DNA from: Brevibacillus parabrevis
Lineage (GTDB): Bacteria; Bacillota; Bacilli; Brevibacillales; Brevibacillaceae
Direction: 5' to 3'
Assembly: GCF_003710905.1 (NCBI RefSeq)
Contig: NZ_RHHV01000021.1
Span: 1 to 64,000 of the forward strand
Length of the DNA: 64,000 nt
Shown: positions 1-8,462 of the stretch, piece after piece
How positions within the stretch are numbered: the stretch's first letter is position 1
How the letters are laid out: every line of letters begins with the position of its first letter
Position numbers and translations under genes: made by a program
Notes under the pieces: generated by a model
What the model was told of the DNA's origin: nothing
Databases searched by the model: none
What the model saw: the letters and a program-made list of their open reading frames with translations, nothing else

Positions 1-1
1 G

Positions 2-1348
2 AACAATCTGGCCAAAGGAGCGGTGGAAGTCGCCACCAACACAGCCGAATATGTAGAGAAAGTGGCTTCGGGCAAAAAATCATGGCAGGACGTAGCCCAA
101 GATGCAGGCGACGCAGCCGTCTCGATCGGGACAGGATTATACAACGATTACATCGACCCTTTTGTAAAAGACGAGAAGTACAAACAGGATAATTTGCACG
201 GCGGTCTGTGGACCCGTTCGGTCGACGAAAGCTACGCAAAAGGGCAAAACGAGTTCAAGAAAGACATGGTCGTAGCGGAAGCCGTGCTGACGGTGTATAG
301 CGTTGGAATGGGCACAGCAGCATTAAAAGGCGGCAAATCGGTGGCGAAGCTGGATGTGGACGCGCCGCATGGCAAGCAACCCCATACAGATGTGGATGCG
401 GACGGCGGAAAAGGGAGAGGCGGTCTCTTGCACGGGTCCGGTGTAGATGACCTGCTGGAAGGCACGCCACTTAAGGACGGGAAACTCAAGACGAAGGCCA
501 AGCTATTTGATGATGTGTTGAAGGATTTTGATTTGCTAACGGAAAAGTATCAGCATAACATGCTGAAACAAATCTTCGAGAAGATCCGAATTAAAGAGGA
601 GGTAATGGTCGATCCGGTTTTTGGGCAAAGCTTTTCGGTTTGGAACATTTCTTTCTTTAAAGACAAAAAAGGTGGACATGGGCTGCAGCATATTGAGACG
701 TCAAAGGGCCATGTCAGTGAGGCTCCTCGTAATAAGGACATTCCACATGAAACAACGCCGCCAAAAGGAGGAAAGGCAAGCGGAGATTCCGGGCATTCTC
801 AGCATGATGAGCCAGTTACTGATAAGAAGGGGAATGATGCTAATAAAAATCAGCCTTATGAGAAGGAAAAGGCAGGGGCTGAGGGGACGGGTGATGTTAA
901 TCTAACAGAACCGTCTCTACCTAAAGGTGGAAAACCTAAAGGAAACTATACCAAAGGTGACTCACACGGTATTAAGAAAGAGAGCGAAACAGCCAATCTA
1001 ATGGCAGATCAAGGATATGACATTGAAATGCTAGATGAAGTAAACGGTGGTAATGGATACGGAATAAAAGAGTCGTCAAATCCAGATTTCGTTATTGAAG
1101 GTAAAGTATTTGATTGTTATGCACCAACAATAGAAACAAATGTTGATAACATTCTTAGAAACATAACCAAAAAGACTAAAACACAAGCAGAAAGAATAGT
1201 TCTTAATTTAGATCAATTCCCTTCTGAAAAAGTGACCGAAATTATTCAAGGGATTTTAAGAAAAGCAAATCCAAACGGTGATTTAAAGAACTTAAAAGAA
1301 CTATTTATTGTGAAAGATGGGGAAATTACAAGGGTATTTGGGGGATAG
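2..1348 (+). CDS. Polymorphic toxin, C-terminal part, CdiA-type tRNase tail (5' end outside window)
   Basis: The reading frame is open to the window edge, so this is the 3' part of a longer toxin gene. The visible 448 codons begin with a pre-toxin region rich in Ala, Gly and Asp. They pass through a Gly/Lys/Pro-rich linker (about residues 240-310) and end in a compact domain of about 130 residues. That last domain has the features of the CdiA C-terminal tRNase family: NPDFVIEGKVFDCYAP, then a basic helix, then RIVLNL. By family knowledge it would cleave tRNA in competitor cells. Base composition becomes clearly AT-rich toward the 3' end, as expected for a swapped toxin tip. The gene stops 6 bases before its likely immunity gene. 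Family assignment is from motif memory. Confidence 0.75.
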   Translation, partial: NNLAKGAVEVATNTAEYVEKVASGKKSWQDVAQDAGDAAVSIGTGLYNDYIDPFVKDEKYKQDNLHGGLWTRSVDESYAKGQNEFKKDMVVAEAVLTVYSVGMGTAALKGGKSVAKLDVDAPHGKQPHTDVDADGGKGRGGLLHGSGVDDLLEGTPLKDGKLKTKAKLFDDVLKDFDLLTEKYQHNMLKQIFEKIRIKEEVMVDPVFGQSFSVWNISFFKDKKGGHGLQHIETSKGHVSEAPRNKDIPHETTPPKGGKASGDSGHSQHDEPVTDKKGNDANKNQPYEKEKAGAEGTGDVNLTEPSLPKGGKPKGNYTKGDSHGIKKESETANLMADQGYDIEMLDEVNGGNGYGIKESSNPDFVIEGKVFDCYAPTIETNVDNILRNITKKTKTQAERIVLNLDQFPSEKVTEIIQGILRKANPNGDLKNLKELFIVKDGEITRVFGG

Positions 1349-1354
1349 AAATGA

Positions 1355-1828
1355 ATGGACTATGAATTGTTTTTACGATCTAATGTAGGTAATAATTCAT
1401 TAGGAGAGATGCTAGAAAGATTTACTACCGAGTTTGCGAACAAGAAGGCATCATTTAGTTGTAACGATGAGGAAATAGTTATCGGGTCTGAGCTATTTTC
1501 ATTGGCTCTTGAAATTGAAGATGTCTCTGATATCGTTTTTGTTAGAAGGCATTATAACTTAGATGTTAATGTATGCATCAGAATTCAATTGTTTGGTAAT
1601 ACATTTTATCAAGGACTAGAGCTTTTGTTTAAAGTTATGGGAAAGCTTATAAGACATATTGATGGAAATCTATTATTTCTAGAAGATGGTTCAGCTCAGT
1701 TGCTTAGAATTGAGAATGGTCAGCTATTTGTCAATAACGCTTTAGACCAGTATCAAGCGAAGTATTTAACCACAAGTCTACTTAGTTTACTTGATCGTCC
1801 TTATATTGAAAAAGAATTGTCAAACTGA
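1355..1828 (+). CDS. Probable immunity protein for the upstream tRNase toxin
   Basis: A 157-residue acidic protein without membrane segments, starting 6 bases after the toxin stop codon. I do not recognise its family. The call rests on position, small size, AT-rich composition and cotranscription with the toxin, the usual layout of contact-dependent toxin/immunity pairs. Such proteins bind and block the toxin domain in the producing cell. The start is the only ATG near the frame beginning; an earlier ATG at 1351 is in another frame. Confidence 0.6.
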   Translation: MDYELFLRSNVGNNSLGEMLERFTTEFANKKASFSCNDEEIVIGSELFSLALEIEDVSDIVFVRRHYNLDVNVCIRIQLFGNTFYQGLELLFKVMGKLIRHIDGNLLFLEDGSAQLLRIENGQLFVNNALDQYQAKYLTTSLLSLLDRPYIEKELSN

Positions 1829-1988
1829 GATGTATATGTGAATAAATCCGTGGGGCCACCTAGTGCCGGATGAGCTCATCATTTAACCAATAACACATCT
1901 AACCTATGTAATGCCCGTATGAAGATTTCGCAATTTCATTTGTACGCACATCAAATGCTTTAATTTCATACCCTAAATAACGTACTAG

Positions 1989-2138
1989 CGTTACATTGAA
2001 CAGGTTGATTATGGTCAGATACCACCATGATATAACATAATTATTGATACAAAAAAAATGGTGCCTGAGCATATTGAACAACTGATGAAAGCAATTGATG
2101 AAGCAGGAATAGCAGATAGAATATTGTGGTACCCTTAA
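1989..2138 (+). pseudogene. Remnant of a toxin C-terminal tip
   Basis: One frame reads as protein-like sequence, RYIEQVDYGQIPP, an in-frame TGA at 2028, then YNIIIDTKKMVPEHIEQLMK and a final DRILWYP with stop at 2136-2138. It has no usable start of its own. It ends directly at the ribosome site of the pentapeptide-repeat gene. This fits the last codons of a displaced toxin cassette whose immunity gene survives. The toxin family is not recognised. Confidence 0.45.
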
Positions 2139-2149
2139 GGAGTGAGAAA

Positions 2150-2746
2150 ATGGAAGAAAGAAATATTCTTAATATGTTTGATTTGCATAAAAAGTGGGTT
2201 GAGACAATTGGTAAAGAAGGTGAGATGTTAAAGTTAGATGAAGTGGACTTAAGAAGTTTTGATTTATCCGATACATTTCTTGAACAAGCATATTTAATAG
2301 AGTGTACTTTTGATGATCTCAAACTGGAAAATATCGATTTTTACACATCATTATTAGCCTCGTCAACATTTAAAAATGCATATTTAGATAAATGCGATTT
2401 TTATAAATCAGATCTTAGATATACAGATTTTTCTAACTGTGTCATTAAAAACAGTAGATTTAGTAAAGGTGATTGTTGGGAAGCAATATTTAGAAATGCA
2501 TATTTAGTAGATTGTAATTTGATTAATGCATCGTTCTACTTAACGGATTTTAGTTGGGCAAGACTAGAAAATGTAGATATAAGTGTTTCGACATTTAAAG
2601 AAACATTGTTAAACGGAGTAACATTAAAAAATATTAAAGGTATAGAAGAAGCCTTTATTGAGAGTATAAATATTGGTACATCGGAGAAACCAATATTGTT
2701 GGAATCAGAAAAAGCAAGGGAATGGATGTTAGAAAAATGCGAATAA
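2150..2746 (+). CDS. Pentapeptide-repeat protein, possible immunity protein
   Basis: The protein has 198 residues, mostly pentapeptide-type repeats of the A(D/N)LxX kind: DLSDTFLEQAYL, NIDFYTSLL, CDFYKSDLRYTDFSNC, NASFYLTDFSWARLENVDI. This predicts a right-handed quadrilateral beta-helix. The start at 2150 is preferred over an upstream in-frame GTG because AAGGAGTGAG (2137-2146) lies just before it. The gene follows a toxin-tip remnant with its ribosome site overlapping that stop codon. An immunity role for an orphan cassette is therefore inferred, although pentapeptide-repeat proteins have many roles (for example gyrase mimicry). Composition is strongly AT-rich. Confidence 0.75.
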   Translation: MEERNILNMFDLHKKWVETIGKEGEMLKLDEVDLRSFDLSDTFLEQAYLIECTFDDLKLENIDFYTSLLASSTFKNAYLDKCDFYKSDLRYTDFSNCVIKNSRFSKGDCWEAIFRNAYLVDCNLINASFYLTDFSWARLENVDISVSTFKETLLNGVTLKNIKGIEEAFIESINIGTSEKPILLESEKAREWMLEKCE

Positions 2747-3022
2747 GCGAATAAGTATGTAGTGATCTGTAAATAATTCCAACAAATGCATATTACTTCG
2801 CGATGTAGCTTCTTTTTTCTGATATCACATGCTAAGGCCTTGTTTAAAATTTTGTGTAAACCCGGTTACAACTCCAATAACAAGATCGTACAATACAACC
2901 TACAAACAAATGCTAAGCAATGCAAACACTTGATAAACTTTCAAGAGCTCTTTCCACTTGAATTACGAGTAGGAATGAGCTTTTTGGCATGTAGAAAACG
3001 ATGAATAATCAGATATTATACA
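2747..3022. other. AT-rich spacer, no gene seen
   Basis: No open frame with protein-like composition and no convincing terminator or repeat was found here. It separates the pentapeptide-repeat gene from the decayed toxin copy and is probably eroded cassette DNA. Confidence 0.4.
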
Positions 3023-3624
3023 CTTCATGCCGAACTCAAGCTATACTTCCCTGGCGACGAAGACGACGGCATGGTCATGAACTCCGTGCGCAACACCCCG
3101 CAAGGCGACGAAACCGTCCAGAAGCAAGCGAAAAAAATGCAGGACCCAGGAGACCAATCGTTTGGCAACCCTCAAGGCAAAGAGTTTACGCTGGGCGGCT
3201 GTTCATTTGTCCGGCACAGAAGGATTGACGGTCAAAACGGGAGGAGATGCCTTGGAGCTAATCGAAGAAGCAAATGCGAGCAGTGAAAACATTCAGCTGG
3301 AAGCGAGTGCCCGGCATTCTTGCCCGCAACTGTTAAGTGCGTTTGAGCAAGATGTAGCGGCCAACGGGATTCTCGCTGTCATGACGAAGCGCACCTCGGA
3401 TAACCAAATCGCCGAGGTGGAAGGGAAGTTTTCGGCTTTTGGGGATACGCTGGCTGGTTTGTGGGGCGCGGCGGTAGATGCGGGCAACCTGGTTGCAACG
3501 GGTGTTTTGGGAGGCGATGACGTCAAAAGCTTTTATAAGTTTGTTTGGAGGATGGAAAAATCCAACTACTGGAGAAATAGAAAGAGTACACCCTGTATTA
3601 GAGGGAAGAAATTATGGTAATTAG
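3023..3624 (+). pseudogene. Decayed toxin gene: VgrG/gp5-like spike segment plus pre-toxin, two frameshifts
   Basis: Protein-like sequence runs through all three forward frames. Frame A (to about 3205) reads AELKLYFPGDEDDGMVMNSV, typical of the gp5/VgrG baseplate-spike region. Frame B (about 3205-3530) reads GTEGLTVKTGGDALELI, LLSAFEQDVAANGIL and AGDTLAGLWGAAVDAGN. Frame C (about 3535-3624) ends GGWKNPTTGEIERVHPVLEG and a TAG stop. One extra base near 3205 and a second shift near 3530 explain the breaks. It looks like a 5'-truncated paralogue of the toxin at the window start. The GC-rich body switches to an AT-rich tip near 3560. Confidence 0.65.
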
Positions 3625-3632
3625 GAGGGTTT

Positions 3633-3961
3633 ATGTTGATAGATAAACAGCCAGTCATTCAAGATTTTTTTCCTTTTTGAAGAGCGATTTACTTGATGTG
3701 CCAGAGTGTTTATCCAATGGAGAGCCGTGGCAAGATCATATGATGGGATATGAACTTCCAGAGCATTCTGAGGAGATTGAATTTAAAGAAGGCATAATGA
3801 TCTTCATTAACACTTCTTCGTATAACGAAATCATTATGAAAAATATAGATTTCTATGATTGCTTGAAAGAAACATGTGTGGAATTTATTAGGGATAACCC
3901 GGAACAAAAAGACCAAGTGAATCTACATATTGACAAGATAAAGGTTGTTTTAAATTTGTAA
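3633..3961 (+). pseudogene. Immunity-type gene with a one-base frameshift in a T run
   Basis: A good ribosome site (TTAGGAGGG, 3621-3629) precedes ATG 3633. The frame MLIDKQPVIQDFFPF then hits TGA at 3678. From TTG 3677 the next frame continues without a break for 94 residues (KSDLLDVPECLSNGEPWQDH and onward) to 3961. Adding one T to the five-T run 3674-3678 restores one protein of about 109 residues, MLIDKQPVIQDFFPF followed by LKSDLLDVPE. Its place after a toxin tip and its acidic character suggest an immunity protein. A homopolymer sequencing error is an alternative. Confidence 0.6.
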
Positions 3962-4105
3962 AAACTCCATCCAGTGCTAAATAAACCAACAAAAAAGCCA
4001 AGAAAAATAGGCGGGGTTGACATATTACACATAATATCGAGCAAGAACTAATAAATCCGTTCATAAACCAAACCATAAACACAAAACCAAACAACCAACA
4101 CAAAC

Positions 4106-4148
4106 AAAAACAGGACACTCCCCCAATCCCACCAGAAAGAATGCCCTG
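4106..4148 (-). terminator. Rho-independent terminator of gntKP
   Basis: On the minus strand a 10-bp stem, CAGGGCATTC with GAGTGTCCTG (two G-U pairs), is followed by TTTTTGTTTG. It lies 28 bases after the gntP stop. Confidence 0.75.
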
Positions 4149-4175
4149 CTCCATTACATCTGTACTACCTCCATC

Positions 4176-5504
4176 CTACACAACCAAACTCAATGCCATA
4201 ATCAAAATAATCGCCACTACCGACAAAATCGTCTCCATCACCGTCCACGACTTCAGCGTATCTTGCACCGACATGTTGAAATATTCCTTGATCAGCCAGA
4301 AGCCGGAATCGTTCACATGAGACAGGATCAGCGAGCCGGAGCCTGTTGCCAGTACCAACAGTTCCGGGCTGGTTCCGGGAACTTGCAGGGCGATAGGCCC
4401 GACAATTCCTGCTGCCGTCATCATGGAGACGGTAGCGGACCCGGTAGCTACGCGGATCAAGGCAGCGATCAGCCAGCCCAACAGGATGGGCGAAATCGCG
4501 GAGGCTTTGGCCAATTCAGCGATGTAATCGCCGACGCCGCTGTTCAGCAGAACTTTGTTGAACGCGCCACCCGCACCGATGACCAACAGGATTGTCGCGG
4601 TAGGAGCGAGGCAGTCGTTTGTGAATTTGAGAATGTCGTCTTTGGTAAAGCCGCGATTGAAGCCGAGTGTCCAGAACGAAATGATGACGGCAATCAACAG
4701 GGACGTGATCGGGCTGCCGATAAAATCAGCCCATTGGCGCAAGGCGTCTTCCTTCGGCAATGTTACATCGGCGACAGTCGCGAGCAACATCAAAAACACA
4801 GGCAAAAGCACGGTAAAGACAGTGATTCCGAAGCCAGGCAATTCGCGCTCGTCCTTTGGCTCCGCCATTTGCGCTGCAAGCTCAGGCGAGATGCTCGTCT
4901 GGATGCGCTTGCCAATCCAGCTGCCGTAGAGCGGCCCGGCGATGATTGCAGCAGGCAGGGCTACGATGATGGACAGCAAAATCGTCTTGCCGACATCGGC
5001 CTGGAACAGATCGACCGCTGCCATGGCAGCAGGGTGCGGAGGCACGATGCCATGCACGATGGACAAGCCGGCGATGAGCGGAATCCCGATTTTCAGCAAA
5101 GAGACGCCCGTTTGTCTGGCAATCGTAATGACGAGCGGAATCAACAGAACGAAGCCTACTTGAAAGAAGACCGGAATCCCTACGATAAAGGCGACGAACA
5201 TCATGGCCCAGTGCACGTTTTTTTCACCGAACAGCCGGATCAGGGTGCGGGCGATTCGCTCTGCGCCGCCGGATTCCGCCATCATTTTTCCAAGCATGGT
5301 GCCAAGCGCGAGCACGATCGCAATAAAGCCGAGCGTTCCGCCCATCCCGTCTTTGATCGAGTCGACGACTTTGACGAGCGGCATCCCGGAAGCGATTCCG
5401 ACAAACCCGGCCGCGAGCAACAGCGCGACAAACGGGTTGACTTTGAACCGCGTGATGAGAACGAGGAGGAAGAGAATCGAGATCAACGTAATGAGAAGTG
5501 GCAT
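4176..5504 (-). CDS. gntP: Gluconate permease, GntP family
   Basis: A 442-residue, highly hydrophobic protein with about 12-14 predicted membrane segments and the usual GntP family length. The N terminus (LISILFLLVLITRFKVNPFV), the GGAERIARTLIRLFG stretch and the PPHPAA motif are typical of GntP gluconate:H+ symporters. It sits in the cytoplasmic membrane and brings in gluconate or a related sugar acid. It follows gntK by 24 bases and shares its promoter. The terminator lies just behind. Substrate is inferred from the neighbours gntK and gnd. Confidence 0.92.
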   Translation of the reverse strand: MPLLITLISILFLLVLITRFKVNPFVALLLAAGFVGIASGMPLVKVVDSIKDGMGGTLGFIAIVLALGTMLGKMMAESGGAERIARTLIRLFGEKNVHWAMMFVAFIVGIPVFFQVGFVLLIPLVITIARQTGVSLLKIGIPLIAGLSIVHGIVPPHPAAMAAVDLFQADVGKTILLSIIVALPAAIIAGPLYGSWIGKRIQTSISPELAAQMAEPKDERELPGFGITVFTVLLPVFLMLLATVADVTLPKEDALRQWADFIGSPITSLLIAVIISFWTLGFNRGFTKDDILKFTNDCLAPTATILLVIGAGGAFNKVLLNSGVGDYIAELAKASAISPILLGWLIAALIRVATGSATVSMMTAAGIVGPIALQVPGTSPELLVLATGSGSLILSHVNDSGFWLIKEYFNMSVQDTLKSWTVMETILSVVAIILIMALSLVV

Positions 5505-5528
5505 GATAGAACCCTCCGTTTGATGTGT

Positions 5529-7070
5529 CTAGTTGTTCAACTGTTTTTGGAACTTGGCGATTAGCTTGTACTCCTCCAGGAGGTTGTAGTAAACGCGCTC
5601 GTAAATGTAAAACAACTCCAGATACATGCTGGATCGCTCCAGGTCCGGCTCATGCCTGTGCGAAATGTGAATCATCTTTTTCACATCATGCAAATTGTCC
5701 AATGCTCCAAGCGCGTGCATCGCTAAAAGGGCGGCGCCAAAGCTGGAGCTTTCGTGACTCTCAGGAATCAGCACCTCGTAGCCGAACATATCGGACATGA
5801 TTTGCCGCCATTCCTTGGAACGGGCGAAGCCGCCGGATGCGCGAATTTCCTTGGCGCCGCCAGCCAGATCGCGGAGCGCGATGCCAATGCTGTATACGCT
5901 GAACAAAATGCCTTCGAGGACGGCGCGGATGAAATGCTCCCGTTTGTGGTGCAGGCCGATGCCGAAAAAAGAACCTCTCGCCTGCGCATTCCAGTAGGGC
6001 GCGCGTTCGCCGGACAAGAAGGGGAGGAACAGCAACCCATCTGCGCCGGGGCGTACATGCTCAGCTGCCTGAATCATGACGTCGTAAGGATCGACGCCCA
6101 GCTGCTTCGCTTTTTCGACTTCCGGCCAGCTGAACTCGTCGCGGAACCAGCGGAGCATGATCCCGCCATTGTTGGACGGGCCGCCGATGACCCAATGATT
6201 CTCCGTCAGCAAGTAGCAGAACGTGCGGCCTTTCGGATCGGTGATCGGCTCGGGCACGACTGTCCGAACAGCTCCGCTCGTCCCAATTGTAATGGCTACC
6301 TGACCGTTGTCGATGGCACCGATGCCGAGATTGGCCAGCACGCCATCACTTGCCCCGACCACAAAAGGCGTGTCGGGATCAAGCCCGATCTCTTCCGCAT
6401 AGCGTACCTTCATTCCCCGCAGGATATGGGTAGTCGGCACTGGCTCGCTCAGGTGTTGCTTCGTGATGCCGGCAACCTGCAGCGCGTCGTCGTCCCAGTC
6501 CAGTTTGCGCAAGTTGAACAGTCCCGTAGCCGAAGCGATGGAGTAATCAACCACGTACTGACCGAACAGTCGATAGATCACATATTCCTTGATGGAAATG
6601 TACTTCGCTGTCTTCTGGGAAATATCGGGCTGATTCTCTTTGAGCCACATGATTTTGGGAAGCGGCGACATGGGGTGGATCGGCGTTCCGGTCGCCAGGT
6701 AGATCGAATGGCCGACACCTTCCTCCTTGAGCCGCTCTGCCTGTGCCGCGCTGCGGTTATCCGCCCAGATGATGCTGTTCGTCAGGGGATTTCCGTGCGC
6801 ATCTACGGCAATCAGGCTGTGCATCGCGGTGGAGAAGCCGATGCCGCCGATTTCGTTCTGCCCGATGTCCGCTTGTTCAATCGCCTGTTTCAATGCGGCA
6901 ACGACAGCGGCGAAGATCGTTTCCGGGTCTTGCTCAGCCCACGATGCTTTCGGCACCAGCAGGGGATAGTCGATATTGCCAGTCCCGCGAACGGCTCCAG
7001 ATGCTGTGAAGACAATCGCTTTCGTACTGGTTGTCCCGATATCAAGACCGATAAAGTAGCTTTGCTTCAT
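5529..7070 (-). CDS. gntK: Gluconokinase, FGGY family
   Basis: A 513-residue kinase that phosphorylates gluconate to 6-phosphogluconate with ATP. The N-terminal phosphate-binding motif GLDIGTTSTK (residues 8-17), the substrate-region motif IIWADNRS and the C-terminal ASGGFARS segment place it in the FGGY carbohydrate kinases. The gluconate choice is supported by gntP downstream and gnd upstream. The ATG at 7070 has an AAGGGTGAAAG ribosome site on the minus strand. It is the first gene of the gntK-gntP operon, with promoter, operator-like site and cre box in the 280-base leader region. Confidence 0.92.
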   Translation of the reverse strand: MKQSYFIGLDIGTTSTKAIVFTASGAVRGTGNIDYPLLVPKASWAEQDPETIFAAVVAALKQAIEQADIGQNEIGGIGFSTAMHSLIAVDAHGNPLTNSIIWADNRSAAQAERLKEEGVGHSIYLATGTPIHPMSPLPKIMWLKENQPDISQKTAKYISIKEYVIYRLFGQYVVDYSIASATGLFNLRKLDWDDDALQVAGITKQHLSEPVPTTHILRGMKVRYAEEIGLDPDTPFVVGASDGVLANLGIGAIDNGQVAITIGTSGAVRTVVPEPITDPKGRTFCYLLTENHWVIGGPSNNGGIMLRWFRDEFSWPEVEKAKQLGVDPYDVMIQAAEHVRPGADGLLFLPFLSGERAPYWNAQARGSFFGIGLHHKREHFIRAVLEGILFSVYSIGIALRDLAGGAKEIRASGGFARSKEWRQIMSDMFGYEVLIPESHESSSFGAALLAMHALGALDNLHDVKKMIHISHRHEPDLERSSMYLELFYIYERVYYNLLEEYKLIAKFQKQLNN

Positions 7071-7184
7071 GTGCTTTCACCCTTTTTTCGCGAAAAACGT
7101 CTCGATGTTTTCCTAAAAGTAAGATCGGACCGCTTGCCGCCTGTTCTTTTGGCTCCGAAGAGAATGGAAACAGTCACGATCATT

Positions 7185-7198
7185 TGTATACGCTTTCA
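7185..7198 (-). promoter_or_regulatory. cre box (CcpA site) in the gntK leader
   Basis: The minus strand reads TGAAAGCGTATACA, one mismatch from the cre consensus TGWAANCGNTNWCA. It lies downstream of the gntK -10 box, a repressing position. Confidence 0.65.
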
Positions 7199-7222
7199 AC
7201 CGAGTGGCGTGTTGATAACGAG

Positions 7223-7251
7223 ATTATAGCGAAATTTTTTTCATTTGTTAA
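7223..7251 (-). promoter_or_regulatory. Sigma-A promoter of gntKP
   Basis: The minus strand has TTAACA (7246-7251), a 17-base spacer and TATAAT (7223-7228). The operator-like motif at 7230-7242 lies between the two boxes. Confidence 0.75.
7230..7242. promoter_or_regulatory. Candidate RpiR-type operator at gntK
   Basis: CGAAA-N4-TTTC lies between the -35 and -10 boxes of gntK. The same pattern recurs upstream of gnd at 8369-8381. The SIS-domain regulator encoded between the two is the natural candidate to bind it. Confidence 0.5.
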
Positions 7252-7330
7252 TATAAAAGAAAAAAATTATTTCATTTTTCATATTCACATCGATAGTATT
7301 ACCAAAAATAGCCGTTTGGTGGTTTGGGAG

Positions 7331-7362
7331 GGAAAAAGAAAAACGCCTGATCACAGGCGTTT
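7331..7362 (-). terminator. Terminator overlapping the end of the RpiR-type gene
   Basis: The minus-strand stem AACGCCTG / CAGGCGTT is followed by a T-rich run. Its left arm lies within the last sense codons and the loop holds the TGA stop, so coding end and terminator are fused. Confidence 0.8.
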
Positions 7363-8220
7363 GAGCGAGATAGCTTCTCGGATATGCTGAATGTTGGAGA
7401 TCGTATCGTCCTGTCTGCGCAAGGAAACCGCCACGTACAGCAAATCGATCAGGCTGAGCTGGGCGAGGCGGGAAGACAAAGCTTCCGTGCGAAAAACGGT
7501 TTCCCGCGAAGTCGTGTACAAGCACATGTCGGCGAGACGGACGAGGGGAGACTTGCCGTAGCTCGTAATGCCAATCGTTTTGGCGCCGCGCTCCTTGGCT
7601 ACGCGCAGGGCTGCCAAAATATCTTTGTTGGAGCCGGAGTGGGAGAAACCTACGGCTACCGCGCCTTCCGTCAGCAACGAAGCGGACATGACCTGGTAAT
7701 GGGCATCCGAGTGATGAATACAGGGAATGCCTGTCCGCATGAATTTGTGGTAGGCGTCCTGGGCGATCGCAGCCGAGCCGCCAGAGCCGTAAAATTCAAT
7801 GCGAGTCGCTTTTTCCAGGCAGGAGACGATTTTGAGCAGCTCATCCTTGTTGATGATTTGCAGGGTGTCCCGCAATGTTTCCAGATTCGCGGTGAAAATT
7901 TTTTCGGCAATCGCGCCGATGTCGTCGTCGTCCAGATTGATCTCCTGGTAGATCGTTTGTTTTGGATTGGTCACTTCGCTGGCCAGCGCGATTTTAAACG
8001 CCTGGTACCCGCGAAAACCGAGCCGCCGACAAAGCCGAAAGACGGTTGCGTCCGCGCACTGGCACTGATCGGCCAGCTCGGTAATGGAGAAATGAACGAT
8101 TTGATTGGCATGCTGCAAAATGTAATCGGCAATCTGCTGTTCTTTGCCGCTTAACTGTGTGTAAATGGCGCGTAGCTGCGCAAGCACACTGACAGGCGTG
8201 TGCGAAGTTGTATCTGGCAT
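7351..8220 (-). CDS. RpiR/MurR-family regulator of gluconate genes
   Basis: A 289-residue transcription factor. The N-terminal RpiR helix-turn-helix (ITELADQCQCADATVFRLCR) is followed by a SIS sugar-phosphate-binding domain (FYGSGGSAAIAQDAYHKF and GFSHSGSNKDILAAL). The ATG at 8220 is chosen because AGGAGG lies 9 bases upstream; an in-frame start at 8265 lacks this. It lies between gntK and gnd and is transcribed with the gntKP direction, but its own terminator separates it. By family, a phosphorylated sugar such as 6-phosphogluconate would change its DNA binding. Regulation of both flanking promoters is inferred from the shared CGAAA-N4-TTTC motif. Confidence 0.85.
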   Translation of the reverse strand: MPDTTSHTPVSVLAQLRAIYTQLSGKEQQIADYILQHANQIVHFSITELADQCQCADATVFRLCRRLGFRGYQAFKIALASEVTNPKQTIYQEINLDDDDIGAIAEKIFTANLETLRDTLQIINKDELLKIVSCLEKATRIEFYGSGGSAAIAQDAYHKFMRTGIPCIHHSDAHYQVMSASLLTEGAVAVGFSHSGSNKDILAALRVAKERGAKTIGITSYGKSPLVRLADMCLYTTSRETVFRTEALSSRLAQLSLIDLLYVAVSLRRQDDTISNIQHIREAISLKRL

Positions 8221-8368
8221 GAAATGCGACCTCCTGAATTGAATTGAATCGTACTGGAATGCCATCTATATTTCAGCAAAAGATATTGCCAAAAAGGCTC
8301 GTACAGGACAAATGCAAATGATTTCCTACTTGCTAGTATAGGAGAAACAGACGGTCGTTTCCTAGTTT

Positions 8369-8381
8369 CGAAAAAATTTTC
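8369..8381. promoter_or_regulatory. Candidate RpiR-type operator at gnd
   Basis: CGAAA-N4-TTTC lies 10 bases upstream of the gnd -35 box. It is the same pattern as at the gntK promoter. Confidence 0.5.
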
Positions 8382-8391
8382 TTCATTTCTG

Positions 8392-8420
8392 ATGAAAGAT
8401 GAAAATTTTTGTCTTATAAT
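8392..8420 (+). promoter_or_regulatory. Sigma-A promoter of gnd
   Basis: ATGAAA (8392-8397, four matches to TTGACA), a 17-base spacer and a perfect TATAAT (8415-8420). Confidence 0.65.
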
Positions 8421-8462
8421 ACAAACTAACAGAGTTCATCCCAAAAGGAGTGACGTACGCGA

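Noticed and set aside
1899..2081. Minus-strand frame of 60 codons with a protein-like stretch (VRYLGYEIKAFDVRTNEIA)
   Set aside because: It overlaps the toxin-tip remnant on the other strand and lacks a ribosome site; at best another eroded fragment, not enough to call.
4263..7229. Two long plus-strand frames opposite gntP and gntK
   Set aside because: Composition rich in Arg, Asp, Gln and His without domains; mirror images of codon bias in the true genes.
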